Origin: Anaeromicropila populeti
GTDB taxonomy: Bacteria > Bacillota > Clostridia > Lachnospirales > Lachnospiraceae
DNA length: 64,000 nucleotides
Direction: 5' to 3'
Assembly (NCBI RefSeq): GCF_900112775.1
Contig: NZ_FOYZ01000011.1
Coordinates: 1-64,000 of the forward strand
Made by a program: the position numbers and the translations under genes. A model generated the notes under the pieces. That model made no database searches and was not told the DNA's origin. It worked only from the letters and a program-made list of their open reading frames with translations. Of this stretch, positions 15,181 to 23,476 are shown one piece after another (the first letter of the stretch is position 1; each line of letters starts with the position of its first letter).

Positions 15181-16371
15181 TCAAAGGCGGGTACCAGACC
15201 AAATATTAGTTGGAAGATTGTTTCTGTATCCCCATTTTCCAGTAAAGGAATCTTGCTCAAAAGTCAGTTCTAGTATTCCAGCATCTCTGGGAGGCGTATA
15301 GGTTGGTTCTTCGGTCCAGATACCAGTCAAAACATTATTTTTCAGGATCCCGGTTACTTTACCATTATCCCAGTTATAAAACCCATCTACATAAGGACCA
15401 GTTTGAGTAAGTGTCATCAGCCCCCAGTTCGTATTCCATTTTCCACTGATATTAATTTCTTCCGTACTGGAAATTGTAGTGGGAGCTGAGTTCTCGGTCT
15501 TACTATCTTCCCATTTTTTAAGTAGTTCTTCATAATCTGTTTTTATTTGTTCGCACTCAGTTACATATTCATCTTGATAGGCTTTATAAGTTTCAATCAT
15601 AGACTGTTTCCAAGCCTCAAGTTCTTGCAGCTGTTCCGCTGGGTTATTTCCAGACTCCAATCCTAGAGAAATATATTTCTCGTTTAATTTTGTAATGGCA
15701 GCAGTAGCAAGACGTGAAATCTGCTCTGTCAGCTCAACTGCATTTGAAGTAACACCAAATTCCAAATCGTCAATCATCAGCTTAATATTATCCGTAATAG
15801 GAGACATATCTAAATTTAAAAGAGAAGCAATGTTTAGAGCAACAGACAGAATCAGGTTTGTGTAAAACAGAAAGCAGCTTCTGGAAGCAGAGTATTCAGA
15901 AACTTCTTTCAGCATATTAATAATATCAGCTGTAGCTTTTTCCAGTTCCTTTATGTCAATATTTTCAGTAGGCATTTCCATAAAGCCATCAATCTTAGTT
16001 TTTGCACTGGCGATATCCCCAGATACTCTTCTGATAGAATCCGTAATGGTTATATACTGATTATATAACTGGGAATAAAGCTGGATCCAGTTTGAAATGG
16101 CTTCTATCGTTTTCTTTTCATTTAGCATTTCTTTAAGCAATTCATTTATATTTTCAGGAGTAGCAATTTCTTTACGTTCTTCGCAGGCAATTACCTGATG
16201 TACAGATGCTGCAATAGGAATTTTGATGGCTTTACCAGTACAGATATTATAAGGTCGGATGTAAGGGTTAGCATTCAGAATAGAAGCAACTGTTGTTTCA
16301 TATTTTTTTGCCAGCATATAAAAATTATCACCTGGCTGAACAATATGTGCAATATATTTCAAGGCAATCAA
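15181..16371 (-). CDS. LysM protein with helical middle and C-terminal beta domain
   Basis: 396 residues. A single LysM domain lies at about residues 7-52 (HIVQPGDNFYMLAKKYETT, ending GKAIKIPI). Residues 70-295 are mostly helical, with some coiled-coil character (EAWKQSMIETYKAYQDEY). The last 90 residues repeat Gly/Trp-rich strands (SGKWNTNWGLMTLTQ, DGFYNWDNGKVTG, FTGKWGY), resembling a lipocalin-like barrel. There is no signal peptide, as in LysM proteins of the spore coat or cortex, so a spore role is possible but unproven. The start codon appears to be TTG at 16371 with a poor ribosome site. I know no named family for the whole protein. Confidence 0.75.
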   Translation of the reverse strand: MIALKYIAHIVQPGDNFYMLAKKYETTVASILNANPYIRPYNICTGKAIKIPIAASVHQVIACEERKEIATPENINELLKEMLNEKKTIEAISNWIQLYSQLYNQYITITDSIRRVSGDIASAKTKIDGFMEMPTENIDIKELEKATADIINMLKEVSEYSASRSCFLFYTNLILSVALNIASLLNLDMSPITDNIKLMIDDLEFGVTSNAVELTEQISRLATAAITKLNEKYISLGLESGNNPAEQLQELEAWKQSMIETYKAYQDEYVTECEQIKTDYEELLKKWEDSKTENSAPTTISSTEEINISGKWNTNWGLMTLTQTGPYVDGFYNWDNGKVTGILKNNVLTGIWTEEPTYTPPRDAGILELTFEQDSFTGKWGYRNNLPTNIWSGTRL

Positions 16372-16464
16372 CTCATTTAAAATCTCTTATTACATAGTAT
16401 TCATTTAAGAGAAAAAAGGTTCACATGGCAGGTGATATTTTATTTGTTAATTAATAGCAGAAAA

Positions 16465-16501
16465 AGCCAAAAGAAACAACTAGTATCTGTTTCTTTTGGC
16501 T
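16465..16501 (-). terminator. Terminator of the spoVB-like gene
   Basis: AGCCAAAAGAAACA (16465-16478) and TGTTTCTTTTGGCT (16488-16501) form a perfect 14-bp stem. Read leftward it is followed by TTTTTCTGCT. Confidence 0.75.
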
Positions 16502-16505
16502 TCGT

Positions 16506-18056
16506 CTATTTAAAGTCTTTGGCTGAAAGCGAATGGGTGATAAATAGAAGCAGAAGGTAAAAAGTAAGGACAAGGGAGCAGACAATTAGTAAAATCCAGG
16601 CGTTTCCTAAATGTAAACCAGATTGAAAAAAGTGATACGTTTTTTGGGACAACATGCCTAGTATAAATATAATCAGGGCAGGTTTGAGCAAACTGTTTAC
16701 TGCATCAAATTTTATGGAAATTGTATGCACTAAAGAAAGATAATCCAATAACGCAATTGCCAGCTGACTGACAAGGAGACCAATCAGGTATCCATAGATC
16801 CCCTTGTTCGGTACCATGTAAAATACAAAAAGAATGCGGATAGATAAACCGCATATGGTATTAATAAAGGTTAAATGCGTTTTGCCCAGACCATTAATAA
16901 TGCTCCCTAAGGTGGTTGTAAGGTAAATAAAAGGACAAAGCCAGGACAAGGTGACTAAAAAGCTTCCAGCCTGCTGGTTGTGAAAAAAAATGTCTCCAAA
17001 GGAGCGTCCAAAAAAAATGAATATCCCTGTGCTGAAAATCCCAATTACCAAACTGTATTTAATGGAAATGGAGGTGGTCTGGTTAATGGCAGACTGGTTT
17101 TTCGCTGCATTTGCTTCAGAAATGGTAGGGAGCAATAGTACAGCAAGGGAATTGGTAATGGCAGATGGAAAAAGAATAAATGGAAGAGCCATTCCTGTCA
17201 ATACACCATAGACACTTAATGCTTCACTTGTAGATAAACCAGAACGTTTTAGCATGGTTGGAATTAGTATGGCTTCCAGACTATGTAAAAGGCTTACAAT
17301 CAAGTGGTTTCCTGTTAATGGAACAGAATATTTTAATAAAGGGAACAGTATTTTGGAAACTGGTAAAGAAGCATGAGATATATCAGCAGGAGCAGGAATC
17401 TTTACAAAAGCCAGAGAACAAATATTGTAAAGGTTAGACACAATTTCACCGATAACAACTCCAAATACAGCAAGCTCACAAGTGACTCCAGCATCACCTT
17501 TCCCAAAATAGGTTGCAATCACATATACACTGATTACTCTGACAAACTGTTCCAAAAGCTGGGTTACAGCAGGAACACCAGATTTTTTTAAACCATAATA
17601 ATAGCCATTAATGCATGCAGTTCCACCGCAAAAAGGAAATACATAGGATAATACTTTTAAGGAATTAGTACAGGCCGGCTCTTTAATAATATGAGTGGCG
17701 ATAAAGGAGGCATTGTGATACAACAAAACAGATAAACAAAGGGCGGTAGTAATAGAACAAAATAAACCACACAAAAGGATTTTCTTTATGTGAAACGATT
17801 CCTTTTGTTCCTGTGTAGTAAGATAATGCTGCCTTCCAGCTTGATCAGCCACTAGCTTAGAAATGGCTGTTTGGATTCCGCTTGCATAAATGGTAAAACA
17901 AATTCCATAAACAGGAAATACAAGCTGGTAAATTCCTAGTTTTTCCGCACCTAGTGCATTAGATAAGTATATTCTGTAAAAAAACCCGATAATCCGCGTA
18001 GCAAGGCCGGCCAAAGTTAGAATCATAGTTCCTTTTAATATTGTGCTTTTTTTCAT
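16506..18056 (-). CDS. SpoVB/MurJ-type lipid flippase (MVF family)
   Basis: 516 residues with about 14 hydrophobic segments; it begins ILKGTMILTLAGLATRIIGF, the typical start of the MVF/polysaccharide transporter family. Relatives flip lipid II or other undecaprenyl-linked precursors; SpoVB acts in spore cortex synthesis. Length and the YRIYLSNALGAEKLGIYQL block favour the SpoVB/YtgP group. I cannot tell the sporulation-specific from the vegetative flippase by sequence reading alone. It diverges from iscR with about 180 bp between them. Confidence 0.85.
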   Translation of the reverse strand: MKKSTILKGTMILTLAGLATRIIGFFYRIYLSNALGAEKLGIYQLVFPVYGICFTIYASGIQTAISKLVADQAGRQHYLTTQEQKESFHIKKILLCGLFCSITTALCLSVLLYHNASFIATHIIKEPACTNSLKVLSYVFPFCGGTACINGYYYGLKKSGVPAVTQLLEQFVRVISVYVIATYFGKGDAGVTCELAVFGVVIGEIVSNLYNICSLAFVKIPAPADISHASLPVSKILFPLLKYSVPLTGNHLIVSLLHSLEAILIPTMLKRSGLSTSEALSVYGVLTGMALPFILFPSAITNSLAVLLLPTISEANAAKNQSAINQTTSISIKYSLVIGIFSTGIFIFFGRSFGDIFFHNQQAGSFLVTLSWLCPFIYLTTTLGSIINGLGKTHLTFINTICGLSIRILFVFYMVPNKGIYGYLIGLLVSQLAIALLDYLSLVHTISIKFDAVNSLLKPALIIFILGMLSQKTYHFFQSGLHLGNAWILLIVCSLVLTFYLLLLFITHSLSAKDFK

Positions 18057-18135
18057 GACATCATCCTGACAAAAGGATTTATTCTATATATATTCTTTCA
18101 AAAATAAAATCATAACTATTTATAGCACTAACTTC

Positions 18136-18164
18136 TTGACAAAATATTTCAATAGTGATAGTAT
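18136..18164 (+). promoter_or_regulatory. Promoter of the isc operon
   Basis: TTGACA (18136-18141), 17 bases, TAGTAT (18159-18164). Confidence 0.75.
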
Positions 18165-18180
18165 GTAAAACATAAATCAG

Positions 18181-18206
18181 ACTTTTTTAGTCGGAATTAA
18201 AAAAGT
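18181..18206. promoter_or_regulatory. Palindrome at the isc transcription start, candidate IscR site
   Basis: ACTTTTTTA (18181-18189) and TAAAAAAGT (18198-18206) are perfect 9-bp arms around GTCGGAAT. GTCGGAATTA and GTAGGAATTA also repeat directly. The site lies 16 bp beyond the -10 box, where a bound Rrf2 protein would block transcription. Confidence 0.5.
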
Positions 18207-18233
18207 AGGAATTAGATAAGGATCTGATAGCAT

Positions 18234-18746
18234 ATGAAAATATCAACAAAAGGAAGATATGGATTGCGGGCAGTCCTGGATGTAGCATTACATTCAGAAA
18301 CAGAAGCTGTTGCGTTAAGCAGTATTGCTGCAAGGCAGCAGATTTCTATTAGTTATCTGGAACAACTGGTTTCGAAGCTAAAGAAAGCGGGAATTGTCAA
18401 TAGCATTCGTGGTGCTCAGGGAGGCTACGTTCTGGCAAAGCCAGCTGAAGAAATATCAGTTGGAGATATTTTAAGGGCTCTGGAAGGTGATCTTCATCCC
18501 GTTGACTGTGCAGAAATTATGGATGGATCATCGGTGTGTACGGGCTCAGATGTATGTGTGACCAAGTTTGTCTGGAAACGCATCAGTGACAGCATCAATG
18601 ATGCGGTGAATTCTTTAATGCTGGCAGAACTGGTGAATGAGGGAAAGGCAATTCAGGAGAAGGCTCAGGAGGACGAAGGAGCGAATGATACAGTTACACA
18701 GAAAAATAGTACTCCGATGTGTCAAAAACCAGGTAGTTTGCATTAA
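18234..18746 (+). CDS. iscR: Rrf2-family regulator, IscR-like
   Basis: 170 residues. The N-terminal winged helix (MKISTKGRYGLRAVLDVA, SISYLEQLVSKLKKAGIVNS, RGAQGGYVLA) is typical of Rrf2 proteins. Three Cys (C92, C102, C108) sit in the loop that in IscR binds a [2Fe-2S] cluster; the spacing is slightly longer than in E. coli. It is first in iscR-iscS-iscU-mnmA, so it most likely senses Fe-S status and represses its own operon through the palindrome at 18181. CymR-type sulfur regulation is an alternative, but CymR lacks these Cys. Confidence 0.88.
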   Translation: MKISTKGRYGLRAVLDVALHSETEAVALSSIAARQQISISYLEQLVSKLKKAGIVNSIRGAQGGYVLAKPAEEISVGDILRALEGDLHPVDCAEIMDGSSVCTGSDVCVTKFVWKRISDSINDAVNSLMLAELVNEGKAIQEKAQEDEGANDTVTQKNSTPMCQKPGSLH

Positions 18747-18804
18747 AATATAGTATATGATAAGGAATACTTTGATTATTTTAGGATAGAAAAGAGGAAA
18801 AACT

Positions 18805-19983
18805 ATGGATAGAAAAATATATTTAGATAATGCAGCAACAACACCAGTAAAGCCTGAAGTAGTAGAAGCCATGCTGCCTTATTTTACAGAAAGGTTTGGC
18901 AATCCGTCCAGTGTTTATGAGTTTGCTGCACAGAATAAATCAGCAGTTACCGCTGCAAGAGAAACCATTGCTCATGCACTTGGTGCAGAGCCCGCTGAAA
19001 TATATTTTACAGCAGGAGGAACAGAATCAGACAACTGGGCAATTAAGGAAACAGCTGAAGCATATAGTCAAAAGGGAAACCATATTATTACAACAAAGAT
19101 AGAGCATCATGCGGTGCTTCACACATGTGAATATTTGGAGAAACATGGATATGAGGTAACTTATGTAAATGTAGATGAAAATGGTGTAGTAAAATTAGAT
19201 GAATTAAAAAAAGCAATCAGACCAACGACTATTTTAATTTCTGTAATGTTCGCTAATAATGAAATAGGAACGATTCAGCCAATCAAGGAAATAGGCGAGA
19301 TTGCCAAGGAGAATGGAATTTTATTTCATACAGATGCTGTTCAGGCATTTGGGCATGTGAAAATTGACGTGAATGAATATCATATAGATTTGCTCAGTGC
19401 AAGTGGTCATAAAATAAATGGACCAAAGGGAATTGGTTTTTTATATATAAGAAAAGGGCTTAAGCTTCGTTCTTACATTCATGGCGGGGCACAGGAAAGA
19501 AGCCGCAGAGCAGGAACTGAAAATGTACCAGCTATAGTCGGATTTGGAAAAGCCGTAGAATTAGCTGTTGCTACAATGGACGAAAGAATGAAAAAGGAGT
19601 TAGAATTAAGAGATTATCTGATTAGCCATATTCTTGCAGAAGTTCCATATGTACGATTGAATGGACATCAGAAGGAACGTTTATCCAATAATGCAAATTT
19701 CAGTTTTCAGTTTATAGAAGGGGAATCTTTGCTGATTATGCTTGATATGGAAAATATTTGTGCATCAAGTGGTTCCGCATGTACATCAGGCTCCCTGGAT
19801 CCTTCTCATGTATTGCTGGCAATCGGGCTCCCTCATGAAATAGCTCATGGATCTTTAAGATTGACATTAAGTGATGATATTACAATGGATGAAATAAAAT
19901 ATGTCATAGTAAAAATAAAGGAAATTGTTGAAAAATTGCGATCAATGTCACCGTTATATGAAGATTTTATTAAAAGACAGTAG
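18805..19983 (+). CDS. iscS: Cysteine desulfurase
   Basis: 392 residues. A PLP enzyme that removes sulfur from cysteine as an enzyme-bound persulfide. The N-terminus has YLDNAATTPV, and the PLP-binding lysine lies in SASGHKINGPKGIGF. The catalytic Cys is in SSGSACTSGS. It belongs with IscU and MnmA encoded just downstream, giving sulfur for Fe-S clusters and for 2-thiouridine in tRNA. The start is ATG 18805 behind a GAGG-type site. It lies 58 bp after iscR. Confidence 0.95.
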   Translation: MDRKIYLDNAATTPVKPEVVEAMLPYFTERFGNPSSVYEFAAQNKSAVTAARETIAHALGAEPAEIYFTAGGTESDNWAIKETAEAYSQKGNHIITTKIEHHAVLHTCEYLEKHGYEVTYVNVDENGVVKLDELKKAIRPTTILISVMFANNEIGTIQPIKEIGEIAKENGILFHTDAVQAFGHVKIDVNEYHIDLLSASGHKINGPKGIGFLYIRKGLKLRSYIHGGAQERSRRAGTENVPAIVGFGKAVELAVATMDERMKKELELRDYLISHILAEVPYVRLNGHQKERLSNNANFSFQFIEGESLLIMLDMENICASSGSACTSGSLDPSHVLLAIGLPHEIAHGSLRLTLSDDITMDEIKYVIVKIKEIVEKLRSMSPLYEDFIKRQ

Positions 19984-20007
19984 AACAATCATTAGGAGGA
20001 AATTATT

Positions 20008-20445
20008 ATGTATACAGAAAAGGTAATGGATCACTTTAAAAATCCAAGAAACGTTGGAGAAATTGAAAATGCAAGCGGCGTTGGTACTGTTGGGAACGCA
20101 AAATGTGGAGATATTATGAGAATATATTTGGACATAGATGAAAATGAAATCATTCAGGATGTTAAGTTTAAGACGTTTGGGTGCGGAGCCGCAGTTGCAA
20201 CAAGTAGTATGGCAACTGAGCTAGTAAAGGGGAAAACCGTTCAGGAAGCACTGGCTGTTACAAACAAAGCAGTAATGGAAGCATTAGATGGTCTGCCACC
20301 TGTAAAGGTACACTGTTCCCTGTTAGCAGAGGAAGCGATCCATGCAGCCCTTTGGGATTATGCAGAAAAGAACGGTATTAAAATAGATGGTTTAGAGAAA
20401 CCTAAGAATGATATTAGTGAACATGAGGAAGAAGAGGAATATTAA
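20008..20445 (+). CDS. iscU: Fe-S cluster scaffold IscU/NifU
   Basis: 145 residues. It is the scaffold on which IscS sulfur and iron are combined. The three ligand Cys are present (C33 in AKCGD, C59 in FGCGAA, C103 in VHCSL), and so is the Asp35 of the CGD motif. The C-terminus is a short acidic tail. An AGGAGG precedes the ATG. The stop codon overlaps the mnmA start by one base, indicating coupled translation. Confidence 0.95.
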   Translation: MYTEKVMDHFKNPRNVGEIENASGVGTVGNAKCGDIMRIYLDIDENEIIQDVKFKTFGCGAAVATSSMATELVKGKTVQEALAVTNKAVMEALDGLPPVKVHCSLLAEEAIHAALWDYAEKNGIKIDGLEKPKNDISEHEEEEEY

Positions 20446-21527
20446 TGCAAAAAGTTGTAATTGGTATGTCAGGAGGAGTCGATTCTTCAGTTGCTGCATA
20501 TCTTCTAAAGGAACAAGGCTATGATGTAATAGGAGTAACCATGCAAATTTGGCAGGATGAAGCAACTTATGTAATGGAGGAAAACGGAGGCTGCTGTGGC
20601 TTGTCAGCGGTAGATGATGCAAGACGTGTGGCGAATCAGCTGGATATCCCATATTACGTAATGAATTTCAAAGATTCCTTTAAAGAAAATGTAATCAACT
20701 ATTTTATAGCGGAATATCTTGAAGGAAGAACTCCTAATCCGTGTATTGCATGTAATCGGTATGTAAAATGGGAATCTTTATTAAAGAGATCGTTGGATAT
20801 TGGAGCTGAGTTTATTGCAACAGGTCATTATGCACAGGTTGTTCAACTAGAAAATGGACGATTTACCTTAAAAAAATCAAAAACCTCCAGTAAGGATCAA
20901 ACGTATGCATTATACAATCTAACACAGGAGCAGTTAAGCCACACACTTATGCCAGTTGGTGCATATACAAAAGAGGAAATACGTGAACTGGCAGCTAAGA
21001 TTGGACTTCAGGTGGCTAACAAACCAGATAGTCAAGAAATTTGTTTTATTCCAGACAATGATTATGGAAGATTTATTAAAGAAAATTCAGCATTGGAAAA
21101 TTTAGAAGGTAATTTTGTAGACTTGCAAGGGAATATTATTGGCAGGCATAAAGGGATTATGCATTATACAATCGGTCAGAGAAAAGGTCTTAATTTGTCA
21201 ATGGGTCGTCCCGTTTTTGTAGTAGAAATTCGTCCAGAAACCAATGAAGTTGTAATTGGAGATAATACAGATGTATTTTATCATACATTATATGCAGACC
21301 AGATTAATTTTATGTCAATTCCAGAACTGGAAGGTAAAATGGAAGTCAATGCAAAAATCAGGTATAGCCATCAGGGCTCAAAAGCTGTGATTGAGCGGGT
21401 AGATAAAGATATTTTAAAATGTGTGTTCGAGGAGCCACAAAGGGCCATTACGCCAGGTCAGGCAGTTGTGTTTTATGCAGATGACTTTGTAATTGGTGGA
21501 GGAACAATAATGGGGAAAATGTTATAA
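20445..21527 (+). CDS. mnmA: tRNA-specific 2-thiouridylase
   Basis: 360 residues. It puts sulfur on U34 of Lys, Glu and Gln tRNAs, using persulfide delivered from the desulfurase. The PP-loop is [12 protein letters not shown] (residues 6-17). The two catalytic Cys lie in [12 protein letters not shown] and [14 protein letters not shown]-terminal beta-barrel follows. Joined to iscU in the overlapping TAATG arrangement, it closes the operon before a strong terminator. Confidence 0.96.
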   Translation: MQKVVIGMSGGVDSSVAAYLLKEQGYDVIGVTMQIWQDEATYVMEENGGCCGLSAVDDARRVANQLDIPYYVMNFKDSFKENVINYFIAEYLEGRTPNPCIACNRYVKWESLLKRSLDIGAEFIATGHYAQVVQLENGRFTLKKSKTSSKDQTYALYNLTQEQLSHTLMPVGAYTKEEIRELAAKIGLQVANKPDSQEICFIPDNDYGRFIKENSALENLEGNFVDLQGNIIGRHKGIMHYTIGQRKGLNLSMGRPVFVVEIRPETNEVVIGDNTDVFYHTLYADQINFMSIPELEGKMEVNAKIRYSHQGSKAVIERVDKDILKCVFEEPQRAITPGQAVVFYADDFVIGGGTIMGKML

Positions 21528-21559
21528 AAATGTAAAAAAGAATGAACAGCTTGATTTAT

Positions 21560-21606
21560 AAGTTCTAAAGTCCTATAATGTAACTAAGGGCTTTAGAACT
21601 TTTTTA
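21560..21606 (+). terminator. Terminator of the isc operon
   Basis: AAGTTCTAAAG (21560-21570) pairs with CTTTAGAACTT (21591-21601), followed by a T run to 21606. Confidence 0.85.
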
Positions 21607-21660
21607 CAATTAAACTAATTTGCGAAGAATTTGTTAAATGTTTGTAAATGGGGTGTTAGT

Positions 21661-22590
21661 ATGTGCTTTTTGAAAGCAATCAATTATACAGGCTTAAATT
21701 ATGGTATGAATGGAGAAGAAAGATCCAAGGAGTCATTAAGAATGATGCGGGCAAAAACAGCATGTAATGCAGTGATTATTGTACTAGGTGCATTGCAGGA
21801 AACGTTTCATACGGAATGGATAGACTATAAACACCATTTTATGCCGACAGATGAAGAATTGGCAGATTTTATTCAATATTCCAGGAGCTTGGGACTTAAG
21901 GTGATTTTAAAGCCTATTGTAAACTGTAAAGATGGAACGGTTCGTTCTTGTATTAATTTTTCAGAGCAAGGATTGTCTAGTGAAGGGAAGTGGGTCAGCT
22001 GGTTTTTAAATTATACGGATTACCAAATACATTATGCTAGACTGGCAAAAGATACAAAATGCGACATGTTGATCTTTGGAAGCCAGCTTGTAAAGACAGA
22101 GCATAAAGAAAAATTGTGGCGGGAAGTAATTTCTCAAGTTCGCGAGTATTATAATGGACAGTTATGCTATGAAGCTGATAAGTACCAGGAAGATGGCGTT
22201 AGGTTTTGGGATGCTGTTGATGTAATAGGAACAAGCGGCTACTATGGGCAGAAGTGTTTGGGACATGAACTTGACCGTATTAAAAAGATAGTAGAAAAAT
22301 ATCATAAAACTTTTGTAATAACAGAATGTGGATGCAAATCCTGCGAAGGTTCTGCGCTGGCACCGGATCAATGGATTCTGTCTGGAAGCTTAAGCTATGC
22401 AGAGCAGATTTCCTATTATAAAACTCTATTTGAAGAATGTAGTAAACGGAATTTTATTAAAGGGATTGGAATTTGGGCATGGCAAAGCAGGCTTGATAAT
22501 AAAGAGATTTGCGAAAAGGATAGGGGCTATTTTTTATATGGAAAACCCGTTTGTGACTTAATCCATATGGCATGGAAGGAAAATCAATAA
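21661..22590 (+). CDS. GH113-like glycoside hydrolase homologue, acid/base Glu replaced
   Basis: 309 residues from ATG 21661 (GGGGTG 6 bases upstream). The fold looks like the GH113 beta-mannanase TIM barrel: INYTGLNYG at the start, VILKPIVNCKDGTVR, DAVDVIGTSGYY, then the probable nucleophile E222 in FVITECGCKS. The acid/base region, which in GH113 reads GTEL or GCEM, here reads FGSQLVKTE, with Gln142 instead of Glu. There is no signal peptide, so it acts in the cytoplasm. It may bind or cleave a small mannoside, or be a non-hydrolytic relative. It lies alone between terminators. Confidence 0.75.
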   Translation: MCFLKAINYTGLNYGMNGEERSKESLRMMRAKTACNAVIIVLGALQETFHTEWIDYKHHFMPTDEELADFIQYSRSLGLKVILKPIVNCKDGTVRSCINFSEQGLSSEGKWVSWFLNYTDYQIHYARLAKDTKCDMLIFGSQLVKTEHKEKLWREVISQVREYYNGQLCYEADKYQEDGVRFWDAVDVIGTSGYYGQKCLGHELDRIKKIVEKYHKTFVITECGCKSCEGSALAPDQWILSGSLSYAEQISYYKTLFEECSKRNFIKGIGIWAWQSRLDNKEICEKDRGYFLYGKPVCDLIHMAWKENQ

Positions 22591-22598
22591 TTTATTTT

Positions 22599-22640
22599 AG
22601 GCTGTCACACAAAGTTTAAGAATCATCTGTGTGGCAGCCT
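22599..22640. terminator. Bidirectional terminator
   Basis: AGGCTGTCACACA (22599-22611) pairs with TGTGTGGCAGCCT (22628-22640) with one G-T pair; a T-rich stretch follows on both strands. It lies between convergent genes. Confidence 0.75.
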
Positions 22641-22657
22641 ATGTTTTTGCGCATTTA

Positions 22658-23467
22658 CTAAAGAGGAAGCATTTGCGGCTTTCTGTTCTCAAAGATGGTG
22701 TAGTACCGGAAACCGAGGGATTTTAATAAAGGAACAATTTTATCAAAGTCATATCCAAGATGCTCTGGACAATGACCATCAGATCCAATGGTTAATATTT
22801 CACCACCCAATTCCAAATAACGAGTTAAAATTTCTTCGTGAGGATTTGGATGACCAAGTCCATATTTAAATCCAGAAGTATTCACTTCAATCCCTTTTCC
22901 CAGAGAGAGCAGCTTTTTTAAAATTTCATCTAAGAGATCCTGGTATTCAGAGTAGACAATGCTTTTATTTTTAACAGGTGCATAACGAATCATGTAGTCA
23001 AGGTGACCATAAACATCAAAATCATGGTATACTTCAATATTTGCAAGAATTGACTGAAAATATTCTTTCATGCCACTATGAAGGGTTTTATTTTCCCAGA
23101 AATCCTTATAATAAGGGTCTCTGTCTCCTACTAAATGAGTAGAACAGATTACAAAATCGAATGAATAAGTAGAAATTAGTTCTTCAAACCGTTTTGCTAA
23201 ATAAGGGCGCATACCTATTTCGATTCCCTTTAGAATATTAATTTGTGGATAAAGTGCAGATAGTTCAGTAATTTTTCTAAAATATTCTTCAGGATCAAAT
23301 TCAAAAAGCATTTTATATTGTATTGGAAAGTCATAGTCCATATGGTCCGTAAAACAAATTCTCTCAAGTCCCATAGAAATTGCTTTTTCAATCATATTAT
23401 GCATTGGTGTCCTGGAGTCCGAACTAAAATCTGAGTGGACATGGTAATCTGCCAGCATCATAAACAT
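22658..23467 (-). CDS. hisK: Histidinol-phosphatase, PHP type
   Basis: About 269 residues. It dephosphorylates histidinol phosphate in histidine synthesis. The PHP metal-binding motif is ADYHVHSDFSSDS near the N-terminus; ICFTDHMDYD, EIGMR, CSTHLVGD, DVYGHLDYMIRY and TIGSDGHCPEHLG supply the other His/Asp ligands. Because AGGAGG lies only three bases from the first ATG, translation may begin at the third or fourth codon (23461 or 23458). It follows rqcH by 9 bp. Other PHP phosphoesterases are possible, but the length and motifs fit HisK. Confidence 0.85.
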   Translation of the reverse strand: MFMMLADYHVHSDFSSDSRTPMHNMIEKAISMGLERICFTDHMDYDFPIQYKMLFEFDPEEYFRKITELSALYPQINILKGIEIGMRPYLAKRFEELISTYSFDFVICSTHLVGDRDPYYKDFWENKTLHSGMKEYFQSILANIEVYHDFDVYGHLDYMIRYAPVKNKSIVYSEYQDLLDEILKKLLSLGKGIEVNTSGFKYGLGHPNPHEEILTRYLELGGEILTIGSDGHCPEHLGYDFDKIVPLLKSLGFRYYTIFENRKPQMLPL

Positions 23468-23476
23468 TTCCTCCTC

